A stretch of DNA of 64,000 bases from Erysipelotrichaceae bacterium. GTDB taxonomy: Bacteria; Bacillota_I; Bacilli_A; Erysipelotrichales; Erysipelotrichaceae. The notes below the pieces were generated by a model. The model did no database searches. It was not told the DNA's origin and saw only the letters and a list, made by a program, of their open reading frames with translations. The position numbers and the translations under genes are program-made. How positions within the stretch are numbered: the stretch's first letter is position 1; each line of letters starts with the position of its first letter. This document shows positions 52,764 through 62,319 of the stretch, piece by piece. The stretch spans positions 1 to 64,000 of the forward strand of contig JAFRKA010000026.1 in NCBI GenBank assembly GCA_017432005.1, given 5' to 3'.

Positions 52764-53790
52764 TGAACAGCTCCCTGAAATACTGTTCATCTATCTCGGT
52801 ACCGATGATCGAAACAAGTGCTTCGTCTCGCTCAGTCCCTTTGAAGATATTGTATTCATTCAGCACATAGTTGAAATAACAGGTCCCCTTATCGGTATGG
52901 ACATAGCCTTTGACACGGATGATGTCTTCCGGGATCCTGGCCAGGATATCCTGCAGTTCTTCTTCAGTGAAGACATGTTCAGGTCTTAAGATCAGATTCT
53001 TGAACAGTTCATCATCATGATGATGGTGATGTTCATGATCATGGTGATGATGCTCATGATCGCATTCGCACTCTTCGTCATCATCGTGGTGATGGTGATG
53101 ACACTCGCATTCTTCGTCATGATCATGGTGATGATGGCATCCGCATTCCTCACCATGATGATGGTGGTGGTGCTGATGTTCCAGTTCCTCATCGATCTCA
53201 GGCAGGATATCGCCTCCTGCAACGATGATGTTTATGAGTTCTTCGATCGGGATCTCACTGATCGGTCTTCTGATGATCGCCGCATCTTTATTCAGTTCTC
53301 TGACGATCGCTTCAGCCTTATCGATCGTTTCTTCATCAGCCACATCGGTATGCGAAAGGATGATCGCATTGGCAACTATGACCTGGTCATCGAAGTATTC
53401 CTTGAAATTTAGATGATACTTGCGGCAGGTCTTGACGTCGACGATACAGATATGGGAAACGATACGGAAATCAGGATCAGCTTTGATGACATTGATGATC
53501 TCCGAAAGCTTGCCGACACCGGATGGTTCGATGATGAGATCAGAGATCTCCATTTCTTCGATCTCTTCCAGAGCCTTTTCAAAATCGCCCTGCAGCGAGC
53601 AGCAGATACAGCCGTTGTTGATCTCTCTGATGCTCAGCGATCTATCAAAAAAAGCTCCGTCAACACCGACTTCGCCGAATTCGTTCTCCAGCAACATTAC
53701 TCTTTCAAACTTCTTTTCTTTTAAGAGTTTCTGGATGAAAGTGGTCTTTCCTGAACCCAGAAAACCTGAAACGATATAAACATTGATCAT
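52756..53790 (-). CDS. CobW family GTPase with a His/Cys-rich metal-binding linker
   Basis: 344 residues. Walker A GFLGSGKTT (9-17), the metal-coordinating CICC (61-64) and EPSGVGK are COG0523/CobW hallmarks; such proteins are metal chaperones, often for zinc. Between the GTPase and C-terminal domains, residues ~203-261 hold 28 histidines and three CxC pairs in units like EECECHHHHH. The C-terminal CobW_C domain is intact. It is second in a five-gene operon, 0 nt after the PPC gene. Confidence 0.88.
   Translation of the reverse strand: MINVYIVSGFLGSGKTTFIQKLLKEKKFERVMLLENEFGEVGVDGAFFDRSLSIREINNGCICCSLQGDFEKALEEIEEMEISDLIIEPSGVGKLSEIINVIKADPDFRIVSHICIVDVKTCRKYHLNFKEYFDDQVIVANAIILSHTDVADEETIDKAEAIVRELNKDAAIIRRPISEIPIEELINIIVAGGDILPEIDEELEHQHHHHHHGEECGCHHHHDHDEECECHHHHHDDDEECECDHEHHHHDHEHHHHHDDELFKNLILRPEHVFTEEELQDILARIPEDIIRVKGYVHTDKGTCYFNYVLNEYNIFKGTERDEALVSIIGTEIDEQYFRELFND
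53008..53183 (-). repeat. tandem His/Cys/acidic coding repeat
   Basis: Inside the CobW gene, codons for EECxC followed by four or five His recur three times, then continue as His/Asp/Glu runs. The DNA is a low-complexity CAT/CAC/GAT tract prone to length change. Confidence 0.75.
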
Positions 53791-54192
53791 TTATCCTACC
53801 TTCTTTCTGAACACGATCTCATCATATCCCGTCTTCTCATCAAACAAACGCTCGGAACTGTATTCTTCCAGGATCCCCAATACCAGTTCACAGGTGGTGT
53901 TGATCAGGCATCCTTCCATGAGATGCCCGCCGATCGTCGCGCCTGAATCATCAGCCAGCGCGATATGGATATGGGCTTTTCCCTTGGATACCGTCCCGTT
54001 GAGGGATACGATCTCGTAATCTTCTTCTTTCTCAAAGAATGCCGTAGCCTTGGCCCGTCTGAATTTCGCATGATACACGCAGCCGACACCGCTTAAAACC
54101 ACAGCTGTATCAAAGCCGTTCTCCCTGCAGATCTTCTCGATGGAAAGTTTCAGATCAGCGCCTCTTTCCAGTCTTACAGCATATTCTTTCAT
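53791..54192 (-). CDS. PPC (DUF296) domain protein
   Basis: 133 residues, all one domain. AHIHIALADDSGATIGGHLMEG carries the conserved histidines that bind metal in bacterial PPC proteins, and VVLSGVGCVYHAKFRR is the N-terminal strand region. The family is often described as DNA-binding because plants join it to AT-hooks, but the bacterial role is unknown. First gene of the operon with two CobW proteins; the metal-binding site fits a metal theme (inference). Confidence 0.85.
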   Translation of the reverse strand: MKEYAVRLERGADLKLSIEKICRENGFDTAVVLSGVGCVYHAKFRRAKATAFFEKEEDYEIVSLNGTVSKGKAHIHIALADDSGATIGGHLMEGCLINTTCELVLGILEEYSSERLFDEKTGYDEIVFRKKVG

Positions 54193-54198
54193 ACAGTT

Positions 54199-54215
54199 AT
54201 TTTATCATTTAAAAT
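54199..54215. promoter_or_regulatory. back-to-back leaderless promoters (PPC operon / alkD-like)
   Basis: The minus-strand TAAAAT (54199-54204) is 6 nt from the ATG at 54192. The plus-strand TAAAAT (54210-54215) is 6 nt from the ATG at 54222. The two -10 boxes are only 5 bp apart in a 29-bp gap. Confidence 0.68.
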
Positions 54216-54221
54216 AATAGT

Positions 54222-54890
54222 ATGATAAGCAAATTACACAGTGATCTGAAGCCTCTGAAAGATGAAAAGTACCGGGAATTCCAGCTGGGTATCGTCTCCT
54301 CGAAATATCCTCTGATCGGTATCCGTCTGCCCGATCTGAGAAATCTTGCCAGAGACCTTCTCAAGAAAAAAGAGGAACCGGAATTCCTCGATCAGTACTA
54401 TGAGGAAGTGCTGCTCCACGGTTTTTATATCGCCGGAAAAAAGTGTCCATTTAAGGAAAAGATCGGTCTCATCGAAGACTTTCTTCCTTTGATCGACAAC
54501 TGGGCGATCTGTGACAGTTTCGTCTCCTCGCTCAAGGACATAAAGAAAAACAGAGAGACCTATTACCCCTATGTGAAGAAATATCTTAAGTCAGATGAGG
54601 AATTCATCCAGCGCTATGCTCTGGTAGTGCTTCTTAACCATTATCTCTGTGATGAATATCTCGATGATCTATATACGATAATTAAAAAACAGAAATATAA
54701 AGGATACTATTCGGAAATGGCCGGTGCTTGGCTTTTGTCATTTCTGTTCATGAATCATTTTGAGCGGACCGTCGATTTCATCAGGAACGAAAAGCTCAAT
54801 GAAACGGTCAGAAAAAAAGGAATCCGTAAAGCACTGGATTCCTATCGTTTGAGTTCAGATCAGAAAGATCTCTTACGCAGCCTTGGCTGA
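54222..54890 (+). CDS. AlkD-like DNA alkylation repair protein
   Basis: 222 residues of HEAT-like helical repeats. GIRLPDLRNLAR, IDNWAICDSFVSSL and a YSEMAGAWLLS helix are typical of the AlkD family, DNA glycosylases that remove bulky alkylated bases without base flipping. Some members lack activity. Its last 18 nt overlap the 3' end of glgB on the other strand. Confidence 0.85.
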   Translation: MISKLHSDLKPLKDEKYREFQLGIVSSKYPLIGIRLPDLRNLARDLLKKKEEPEFLDQYYEEVLLHGFYIAGKKCPFKEKIGLIEDFLPLIDNWAICDSFVSSLKDIKKNRETYYPYVKKYLKSDEEFIQRYALVVLLNHYLCDEYLDDLYTIIKKQKYKGYYSEMAGAWLLSFLFMNHFERTVDFIRNEKLNETVRKKGIRKALDSYRLSSDQKDLLRSLG

Positions 54891-56882
54891 TTTGGCCCTG
54901 GCTGTTTTTGTTTTGGCAGTTTTAGTCGTCTTAACAGTCTTAGCCTTGGTCTTGGTCTCTTTTACTGTCTTTTTCTCTTTGGTCGATTTGGCTGTTGCCG
55001 ATTTGGCTGTTCTGCTGACTCTCGTCTTCGGCTTGATCGTCTCGACCATCTCCGGATCCTCCAGGACCGGAGCTTTCTTTTTGGTCTTGACGGAGAAGAC
55101 GACGCCTGCATAAGGTGCCAGATCGATCGCGATCGAATTAGGCAGTCCATGCGATTTGACCTTCTTGGATCGGATCGGCTTGAAGTTGCACATATTGCAG
55201 CCGGAATAGATATCCTTCTCCGAATTGATCAGCTCGGTATAAGTTCCGGAATACGGAACACCGATGCGATAATTCGTATAAGGGATAGGTTTCATATTCA
55301 GTACGACTACGAAACAGTAATCCTCTTCATATCTAGAATAGATATAGACCGACTGTTTGTAGTTGTCGGCATCGATCCATTTGAAGGAAGCAGGATCGTA
55401 ATCATAGGAATTGAACGCTTTATAGGCATTGTAGATCTGACACAGATCACGGAAGAAGCGGTTGAAGGAATCATGCAGCGGATACTGCAGGATGTCCCAG
55501 TCGATGCCCCTTCTTTCATCGAATTCTCTGTACATGGCGATATCATTGCCCAAGAAGTTCAGCTTCTTGCCCGGATGGGTGAACATGTACAGGAAGAGGT
55601 TGCGGCACATGCGGAACTGATCTTCCTGACTGCCCCACATCTTGTCGACGATCGTCTTCTTGGAGTGGACGACTTCATCATGCGACAATGGCAGGATGAA
55701 TTTCTCGGAATAGAAATAAGCCATTGAGAATGTCAGCATATTGTGATGGTACTGTCTGTATTCAGGATCCATCATGTAGTATTTCAGCGTATCGTTCATC
55801 CAGCCCAGATCCCATTTGTAGTCAAAGCCCAGACCGTCATATTCGGTCGGAACGGTGACCTTCGGGAAGTCGGTGGAATCTTCGGCGATCAGCATCACAT
55901 CCGGATGTTCCTTCTTGATGGAATAGTTGAAACGCTTCACGAAAGACAGACCGGAGGCGTTCTCACCGATATTCTTGTTTCCGTCAAAGAAGATGATATT
56001 GGATACCGCATCCATCCTCAGTCCGTCAAAATGATACTCGTTGAGGAAGATATTGGCAGCTGACATCAGATAGGAGATGACCGGACCTGATCCGAGATTG
56101 AACTGATATGAGCCCCACTGTGAGCGGGAAAGTTTCGGATCATCATATTCATAGCACGGTCTGCCGTCAAAGGTGCACAGACCGTAGGCATCGGTCGCAA
56201 AGTGGACATAGGCCACATCCAGGATGACACCGATATTGTTCAGATGACATTCATTGACGAAATCCATCAGATCCCAAGGTGTACCATAGCGGCTGGTCGC
56301 TGACATGAAGCCGGTAGCCTGATAGCCCCAGGAACCGTCAAACGGATGTTCGACGATCGGCATCATCTCGATATGGGTATAACCCATCTGTTTGACATAA
56401 GGGATCAGCTCTTCCTTGAGCTCCCTGTAGGTCGTCAGTTCGCCTTCGTGCTTGAAACCGTTGACGTGGACTTCATAGATGTTTAAAGGATTGTTGTAGG
56501 AGAAATTGCGCTTCTCCATGTATTCGTTATCCGTAAACTTGTATTGCGAAAGATCGTACATGACTGAGGCATTGGATGGTCTCCTCTCCGAATAGAAAGC
56601 ATACGGGTCGGATTTCTCGATCACATGGCCTCTGTCGGTCGTAATGCGGAAACGGTAAGAATAGATACATTCACAGTTTCCGATGACCAGATGCCAGATA
56701 CCGCGATCATCCACTTTTTCCATGCCGTAGAAATGCCTGAAATCTTCTCTTGAAGTGAAGACTTCGACTTTTCTTGCATGAGGAGCCCACACATAAAACT
56801 CGACTCCATCGCCGAGTTTATGACAGCCCATGTACTTGTAGGCCTGTGTATCAAGACCTGAAAAGAAATAATCCAGATTCAT
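54873..56882 (-). CDS. glgB: 1,4-alpha-glucan branching enzyme with a lysine-rich C-terminal tail
   Basis: 669 residues. A CBM48-like N-terminus precedes the GH13 barrel, with the nucleophile Asp in FDGLRMDAVSNI, the acid Glu in LIAEDSTDFP and LPLSHDEVVHSKKT. After the usual all-beta C-terminal domain ends near residue 616, a 53-residue tail (617-669) contains 17 Lys, 3 Arg and mostly Thr and Ala, recalling histone H1-like tails. I do not know such a tail from GlgB. It overlaps glgA by 4 nt and is last in the glgC-D-A-B unit. Confidence 0.93.
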   Translation of the reverse strand: MNLDYFFSGLDTQAYKYMGCHKLGDGVEFYVWAPHARKVEVFTSREDFRHFYGMEKVDDRGIWHLVIGNCECIYSYRFRITTDRGHVIEKSDPYAFYSERRPSNASVMYDLSQYKFTDNEYMEKRNFSYNNPLNIYEVHVNGFKHEGELTTYRELKEELIPYVKQMGYTHIEMMPIVEHPFDGSWGYQATGFMSATSRYGTPWDLMDFVNECHLNNIGVILDVAYVHFATDAYGLCTFDGRPCYEYDDPKLSRSQWGSYQFNLGSGPVISYLMSAANIFLNEYHFDGLRMDAVSNIIFFDGNKNIGENASGLSFVKRFNYSIKKEHPDVMLIAEDSTDFPKVTVPTEYDGLGFDYKWDLGWMNDTLKYYMMDPEYRQYHHNMLTFSMAYFYSEKFILPLSHDEVVHSKKTIVDKMWGSQEDQFRMCRNLFLYMFTHPGKKLNFLGNDIAMYREFDERRGIDWDILQYPLHDSFNRFFRDLCQIYNAYKAFNSYDYDPASFKWIDADNYKQSVYIYSRYEEDYCFVVVLNMKPIPYTNYRIGVPYSGTYTELINSEKDIYSGCNMCNFKPIRSKKVKSHGLPNSIAIDLAPYAGVVFSVKTKKKAPVLEDPEMVETIKPKTRVSRTAKSATAKSTKEKKTVKETKTKAKTVKTTKTAKTKTARAKSAKAA

Positions 56883-58321
56883 TTGTCCAGCACCTTCCTG
56901 TAAAGATCTTCGTATTCTCTCGCTGACTTGTTGAATGAGACATCATAGCGCATCGCATTCTTGATCAGCATCTTCCATCTTTCCGGATACTCATAATACT
57001 GTGTATAGGCGTAATTGAAGATATTCAGGAAATCACTGGAAGAGTATTCCCGGAAGGAGAAGCCCGTTCCGGTATTCGTGTATTCGTTGAGCGGTTCGAC
57101 GGTATCCTTGAGTCCGCCGGTCTCTCTGACCATCGGCAAAGTACCGTAGCGCATCGAGATCAGCTGTGAGATCCCGCACGGTTCAAACAGTGACGGCATC
57201 ACCAGCATATCCAGTCCGGCATACATCGCATGAGCCAGCGGCTCGTTGTAGCCGCAATAGTAGACGAAACGGCCCTTGTTTTCATTCTCCAGCATCTTGA
57301 ATGAATACTCATGTTTGGATTCTCCGGTCCCCAGTACGGCGATCTGCACATCTTTGCGTAAGATGTCCTGAATGGCACCCAGGAAGATATCCGCACCCTT
57401 CTGGAAAGTCAGGCGTGACACCATGCCCAGCAACAGCGTATCAGGCTTTTCCTCAAGGCCCAGCTGGTATTGCAGCGAACGCTTGTTCTCACGCTTGCCG
57501 GTGATGTAGTTGCGCAATGAATAATTGTGATGGATATACTTATCCGTACTTGGATCGAAGGATTCGGTATCGATACCGTTCACGATACCATAGAGATCGG
57601 CACTGCGGTATTTCAGGATGACATCCAGCTTGCAGCCGTATTCCGGCGTCTGGATCTCTTCCGCATAGGTCCTGGAGACCGTTGTCACGAAATCCGCATA
57701 GACGATACCGATCTTCATGAAGTTGCAGTAATCATTGAAACGCAGATCACCGTTCTCATAGTAGCGGTAATCAAAACCAAGATAATCGAAGAGGACCTGC
57801 TTGTCATATTCGCCCTGATAAGCCAGGTTGTGGATCGTCAGGATGTGTTTGATCTTGCGGATCGCTTCGATCTCGTTGAATCTGATCTTGCATAAAGCCG
57901 GTAAGATCGCGGTATGGTAGTCATGTTCATGACAGATATCCGGATAATAATCGAGTTTGATCATCATCTCCAGAACAGCCACATTGAAGAATGAGAACCT
58001 TGCCGCATCATCGGCATAGCCGTAGACACCATCTCTGTTGAAGTAGGTATCGTTCTCGATGAACCAGTACTCTACCCCTTCATTCACATATGAGAGAATG
58101 TTTGCTTCTTCGTTGATGAAACCGCTCTGAACATAGATATGATCGAGATACTTCATATCTTCACCGTACTTTTCCTTGATGGTCTTGAACATCGGCATGA
58201 CGACACGTACTTCAAATTCATCTTTGTTGAGAGCCTTTGGCAGGGCATACACAACATCGGCCAGTCCCCCGGTCTTCACAAAAGGCAGCGATTCAAAAGA
58301 AACAAACATTACTCTGGTCAT
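56879..58321 (-). CDS. glgA: glycogen synthase (ADP-glucose)
   Basis: 480 residues, GT5 family. VKTGGLADVVYALPKALN near the N-terminus is the KTGGL ADP-glucose motif, and MPSLFEPCGISQLISMRYG is the EX7E catalytic region. It extends alpha-1,4-glucan from ADP-glucose. The start overlaps the glgD stop (TGATG). Confidence 0.96.
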   Translation of the reverse strand: MTRVMFVSFESLPFVKTGGLADVVYALPKALNKDEFEVRVVMPMFKTIKEKYGEDMKYLDHIYVQSGFINEEANILSYVNEGVEYWFIENDTYFNRDGVYGYADDAARFSFFNVAVLEMMIKLDYYPDICHEHDYHTAILPALCKIRFNEIEAIRKIKHILTIHNLAYQGEYDKQVLFDYLGFDYRYYENGDLRFNDYCNFMKIGIVYADFVTTVSRTYAEEIQTPEYGCKLDVILKYRSADLYGIVNGIDTESFDPSTDKYIHHNYSLRNYITGKRENKRSLQYQLGLEEKPDTLLLGMVSRLTFQKGADIFLGAIQDILRKDVQIAVLGTGESKHEYSFKMLENENKGRFVYYCGYNEPLAHAMYAGLDMLVMPSLFEPCGISQLISMRYGTLPMVRETGGLKDTVEPLNEYTNTGTGFSFREYSSSDFLNIFNYAYTQYYEYPERWKMLIKNAMRYDVSFNKSAREYEDLYRKVLDK

Positions 58322-59436
58322 CAGATACGATCTCCCCGTTTGATGTATATAGGTTCTTCTTTGGTTCCTTTAAGATCCTTAATATGCGTGATGATCGACA
58401 GTCTGTCGACGACACTGCATTCTAGTTTGACATTCTTGTCGATCAGGGTATCAGGAAGGACGACAGAGTCCTTGATGACAGCGCCCTCTTTAATGACGAC
58501 ATTACGGCCGATGACCGAGTTGATGACGGTACCTTCGATCTGGCAGCCGTTGGCGACCAGCGAACCGGTGACCTTGGCACCCTTCTTATACAAAGTCGGG
58601 CAGGAGTCATTGGTCATCGTATAGATCGGCCAGTCATCATTGATCAGTCTGAGCAGTTCCTTTTCCTTCTTGATCTGCATATTGGCATCATAGTAGGCAT
58701 TCAGCGTTGAGATGCAGGCTGAGAAACCGTGATGCTGATAAGCACCGATCTTCATGGCTCTGGCACAGTCGGCGATGATGTCGGAAAGTGAATAGAGACT
58801 TGAAGTCATGACGGCTTCATCGACCAGCTGTTTAAAAGTCAGGGTCGACATGATATAAGACTCCAGGGAAACAGAAGCTTTCTTGTATTTGCCGCGGTTC
58901 TTGTGGATCTCCGTGACGCGTTTGTGATCGTTGATGTTCAAAAGATCGCCCATCAGATACTGTTTGTCAGCATCATTGACGTTCTGATAAAGGATCGTGA
59001 TATCGTTCTTGGATTTGATGTGGTAATCCAGCATCTCCGAGAAATCCTGTTTGAAGATGAAATGTGAAGGAGCGATGATCACATAAGACGGATTCTCGAC
59101 ATCGATGAATTCCATGTAGGCCCTGAAAGCCTGGACATCCACATTGAAAAGATCGTTGTTGGAATAATCGGTATCACCGTTGAGCAGCTGGATCTTGCCT
59201 CTCTTGGAGTTGAGATTGTAGCTGGTCCTGGTGATATGTTCGACCGTTGAACGCGGTCTGTTCTTGATGAAGACCTTGATCGCTTCGATGCCGGAATTGG
59301 TGAAATTCGAAAGCATGAAGTCGATTACTCTGTAACGGCCCAAAATAGAAGTTGCGGAGATCGGACGGAAGTCCTCCAGACCTCTGACATGGACATATGA
59401 AGGTTCAAAATTAAGGATTCCTAATACTTTACTCAT
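58321..59436 (-). CDS. glgD: GlgD, regulatory subunit of ADP-glucose pyrophosphorylase
   Basis: 371 residues from [13 protein letters not shown]; a GTG three codons upstream is less likely. It shares the nucleotidyltransferase fold and left-handed beta-helix with GlgC but lacks the GGRGSRL glycine loop, as expected of the non-catalytic partner in Bacillota. It overlaps the glgC end by 8 nt, with the ribosome site within glgC. Confidence 0.92.
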   Translation of the reverse strand: MSKVLGILNFEPSYVHVRGLEDFRPISATSILGRYRVIDFMLSNFTNSGIEAIKVFIKNRPRSTVEHITRTSYNLNSKRGKIQLLNGDTDYSNNDLFNVDVQAFRAYMEFIDVENPSYVIIAPSHFIFKQDFSEMLDYHIKSKNDITILYQNVNDADKQYLMGDLLNINDHKRVTEIHKNRGKYKKASVSLESYIMSTLTFKQLVDEAVMTSSLYSLSDIIADCARAMKIGAYQHHGFSACISTLNAYYDANMQIKKEKELLRLINDDWPIYTMTNDSCPTLYKKGAKVTGSLVANGCQIEGTVINSVIGRNVVIKEGAVIKDSVVLPDTLIDKNVKLECSVVDRLSIITHIKDLKGTKEEPIYIKRGDRI

Positions 59437-60586
59437 GCTCGGCACCTACCTTTTTAGCTATCAGGGCTTTTGATACAAGCAGAATTTCTTTAGATTTATC
59501 ATCTCCCAGTTTCATTCCTTCAGGGATCCTGACATCATCAGCTACCAGACATCTGGTCAGTTTGGCGCCCTTACCTACTGTAACGTTGTTCATGATAACT
59601 GATTCATCGACTTTCGCATCCTCGCAGATCTCAGCACCTGAGAAGATGACGGAATGATTGACTTTGCCGTTGATGATGGCACCCTGAGTGATGAACGCAT
59701 TGTCGATCTGTGCCTTGTTGCCGATGCACTGCGGTGTGGCTGCAGCGTCGTCGGTATAGATCTTCCAGTCCGGATCGAAAAGATCCAGGCCGCTGTTGTC
59801 CTTGAGCAGATCCATGTTGGCTTCCCATAAGGAATCGATCGTACCGACATCCTTCCAGTAGCCCTTGAAACGGTAAGCCTGCAGTTTCAGGCCGTCCGCC
59901 AGATAAGCCGGAATAATGCTCTTGCCGAAGTCATGAGCGGATTCCGCATTCTTCGCATCCTCTTTCAGATACTTGCGGAAATTCTTGTAAGAGAAGATGT
60001 AGACGCCCATTGAAGCCAGATTGGATTTCGGCTCCTTTGGTTTCTCTTCGAATTCGATGATCCTGTCATCCTTGTCGGTATTCATGATACCGAAACGGCT
60101 GGCTTCCTTCTTTGGTACTTCAATGACGGCGATCGTCGCCTCGGCATTGGTATCGATGTGAGCCTGAAGCATCTTTTCGTAGTCCATCTTGTAGATGTGG
60201 TCACCAGAGAGTACCAGTACGTAATCAGCCTCTTCCTGATCGAGGAAGTCCAGGTTCTGATAGATGGCATCGGCCGTACCGTTGTAGAGTCCGAGGCCTG
60301 TCTCATCCTTCTCACGCGGAGAAAGGACATAGACGCCACCGCCCTTGGAATCGAGTCCCCAGGTCGAGCTTCTTGCGGAGTATGAACTCAAAAGGATCGA
60401 TTCATACTGAACAAGAACACCTACAGTGGAAATGTGTGAATTTGCGCAATTGGACAGCGCAAAATCAATGATGCGATACTTACCGCCGAAGTGTACAGCA
60501 GGTTTTGCGACCTTTTTGGTCAAATCAAAAAGACGAGAACCTCTACCTCCAGCAAGTATCATTGCTACCATATTGTTCTTTTTCAT
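59429..60586 (-). CDS. glgC: glucose-1-phosphate adenylyltransferase
   Basis: 385 residues. [29 protein letters not shown] is the pyrophosphorylase motif (given here by its key parts LAGGRGSRL and KPAVHFGG), followed by [16 protein letters not shown] and a C-terminal hexapeptide-repeat helix. It makes ADP-glucose, the committed step of glycogen synthesis. A GAGGGG ribosome site lies 11 nt before the ATG. It has its own promoter just after pulA. Confidence 0.95.
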   Translation of the reverse strand: MKKNNMVAMILAGGRGSRLFDLTKKVAKPAVHFGGKYRIIDFALSNCANSHISTVGVLVQYESILLSSYSARSSTWGLDSKGGGVYVLSPREKDETGLGLYNGTADAIYQNLDFLDQEEADYVLVLSGDHIYKMDYEKMLQAHIDTNAEATIAVIEVPKKEASRFGIMNTDKDDRIIEFEEKPKEPKSNLASMGVYIFSYKNFRKYLKEDAKNAESAHDFGKSIIPAYLADGLKLQAYRFKGYWKDVGTIDSLWEANMDLLKDNSGLDLFDPDWKIYTDDAAATPQCIGNKAQIDNAFITQGAIINGKVNHSVIFSGAEICEDAKVDESVIMNNVTVGKGAKLTRCLVADDVRIPEGMKLGDDKSKEILLVSKALIAKKVGAEHE

Positions 60587-60602
60587 GATAAATAATACCC
60601 CT

Positions 60603-60625
60603 CAGTATTTACTGTCTTAATTATA
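60603..60625 (-). promoter_or_regulatory. glgC operon -10 and adjacent palindrome
   Basis: TATAAT (60620-60625 on the minus strand) is followed by the palindrome CAGTATTTACTG (60603-60614) at the expected start of transcription, a plausible operator position. No good -35 is seen. Confidence 0.5.
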
Positions 60626-60630
60626 ACTCA

Positions 60631-62319
60631 TTACAGTTTACAAATCACCAGCGAAACGGAGGAAACAGTGATCAGATTATTGCGGTAATCACACGCTCCC
60701 CGCTCACTGAAGATCACATCATAGGTCTGCCCGTCATCATAGACATAATCATGGACCGTCGGATTGATGATGATCTTCATCGTGCCCAGCCTGAATACCA
60801 GGCACTCGTAATACTCATAGAAATCGATAGTTGTCTCAGGATCATCGAAACAGCTGTTTTCCTTCCTTATCCTGATCAGATCCCTTACATAGTCACAGAG
60901 CTGCGCATTCTCGACTCTGAGTTCCCAGTCGATCGCATTGATGTGATCACCTGAATTATAGGAATCGCGCAGGCCATACTTGGTACGGTTGAATTCTTCA
61001 CCCATGTGGATGAAAGGTGCGCCTCTGGCTATAAGTAATAAAGACAAAGCAAGCTTGCAGCGTTTTGCGGCCAGCCACTTCGGCTCATCGGATTTATACA
61101 GATTCATCCTGTCGATCATCGTGTAGTTGTCGTGACACTCCACGTAGTTGAGCGTATGTTCCTGATCGAGGTATGCTTCGTTGGCTGCCAGAGCTCTTTT
61201 CACTTCTTCCTTGATCTCATTGTTGCCGGAGATGTAATTGATGATCGTATCGCGGAAGAAATCATTGAACATCCTGACACCGGGCAGCTGACGGTAGTTG
61301 TTTATCGAAGCTCTTTCACCTTCCGGTAAAACATCGCCCATGTTCCAGCCTTCGCCATAGACCAGGAAATCCTTTTTGAAGAAACACAGCTCATTTCTGA
61401 TCGCATTGATCGTTTCTATATCGAGCATCCCCATGAGATCCATGCGGATACCGTCGATGTCATAAAGCTTCAGATAGCGGGTGACCATCTCTACGAAATA
61501 AGCCCTAACGAAAGGATCTTCGCTCTTCACTTCGTTGCCGCACAGCGATCCCTGAGCGATCTCACCGTTATCCTTATACCGGTACAGTCTCCCTTTCAGC
61601 ATCTTCCCCAGATCGTTCTTCTTGTGATCATAGACGTGATTGAAGACAACATCCAGGGTGACTCTGATACCTTTTTTATGTAAGATATTGACTGTTTTTC
61701 TTAATTCGTTGATATAGGCATAAGGATCCTTCTGATCATAGACGAAATCCTTCTGCACATAGTTGTAGGCTATCGGATTGTAGCCCCAGTTATAGGTGCT
61801 CTTATCGTAATCGAATTCCAGGATCGGCATCAGCTGCAGATGGGTGATACCCAGATACACCAGATGATCCAGTCCGATCGGCTGACCTTTGATCTTCAGC
61901 CCTTCCTCACTGAGTCCCAGGAACTTCTTTTTGTGTTTTCCGGTAAAAGAGCGGTCAGCGGAAAAATCCCGGACCGAGCACTCATAGATGATCGGTGTCC
62001 TGAAGCCGTTGACCGGTACGATGGTCTCGTTCAGAAACTTCTTCCTGTTTAAAACGATCGATTCTTTGCCGATATCAAGATATGAAAAAGGATCCCGGAA
62101 AGACACGCCGTCACCTTCAAAGTGATAGCCGGCCTTCTCAAGATCCCCGCTGATGGCTATTTCAAAACACGCACCGTTACGATGCATGGCATAGGAACGT
62201 CCCTTTATGACCAGATCCAGTTCACTGTAATCAGGTGCATAGACTCTGAACAGTGTCTTGTCCGGAAAATAAAAACTCCCTAAAGACCTGATATTGAAAT
62301 CAGCCTGTTGTTCGCTCAT
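60631..62319 (-). CDS. pulA: type I pullulanase
   Basis: 562 residues, GH13_14 without a signal peptide. YNWGYNPIAYN is the pullulanase type I signature, with catalytic residues in GIRMDLMGMLD (Asp), YGEGWNMG (Glu) and ECHDNYTMIDRM (Asp). It debranches alpha-1,6 linkages, balancing GlgB. The ATG directly follows the stop of the HAD gene. The N-terminal CBM48 is short, so the protein is smaller than many pullulanases. Confidence 0.93.
   Translation of the reverse strand: MSEQQADFNIRSLGSFYFPDKTLFRVYAPDYSELDLVIKGRSYAMHRNGACFEIAISGDLEKAGYHFEGDGVSFRDPFSYLDIGKESIVLNRKKFLNETIVPVNGFRTPIIYECSVRDFSADRSFTGKHKKKFLGLSEEGLKIKGQPIGLDHLVYLGITHLQLMPILEFDYDKSTYNWGYNPIAYNYVQKDFVYDQKDPYAYINELRKTVNILHKKGIRVTLDVVFNHVYDHKKNDLGKMLKGRLYRYKDNGEIAQGSLCGNEVKSEDPFVRAYFVEMVTRYLKLYDIDGIRMDLMGMLDIETINAIRNELCFFKKDFLVYGEGWNMGDVLPEGERASINNYRQLPGVRMFNDFFRDTIINYISGNNEIKEEVKRALAANEAYLDQEHTLNYVECHDNYTMIDRMNLYKSDEPKWLAAKRCKLALSLLLIARGAPFIHMGEEFNRTKYGLRDSYNSGDHINAIDWELRVENAQLCDYVRDLIRIRKENSCFDDPETTIDFYEYYECLVFRLGTMKIIINPTVHDYVYDDGQTYDVIFSERGACDYRNNLITVSSVSLVICKL

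Noticed and set aside
53008-53183. Low-complexity tract as a non-coding microsatellite
   Set aside because: It is in frame within a complete CobW protein and encodes a coherent His/Cys/acidic pattern.
53017-53412. Met/Val-rich plus-strand frames opposite the His-rich CobW stretch
   Set aside because: They are the antisense of CAT/CAC/GAT codons; low complexity keeps them open without any start signal.
54873-55034. GlgB tail as a frameshift artefact running into the alkD antisense strand
   Set aside because: Only the last 18 nt overlap alkD and the Lys/Thr/Ala repeats are regular, so a real extension is more likely; not fully excluded.
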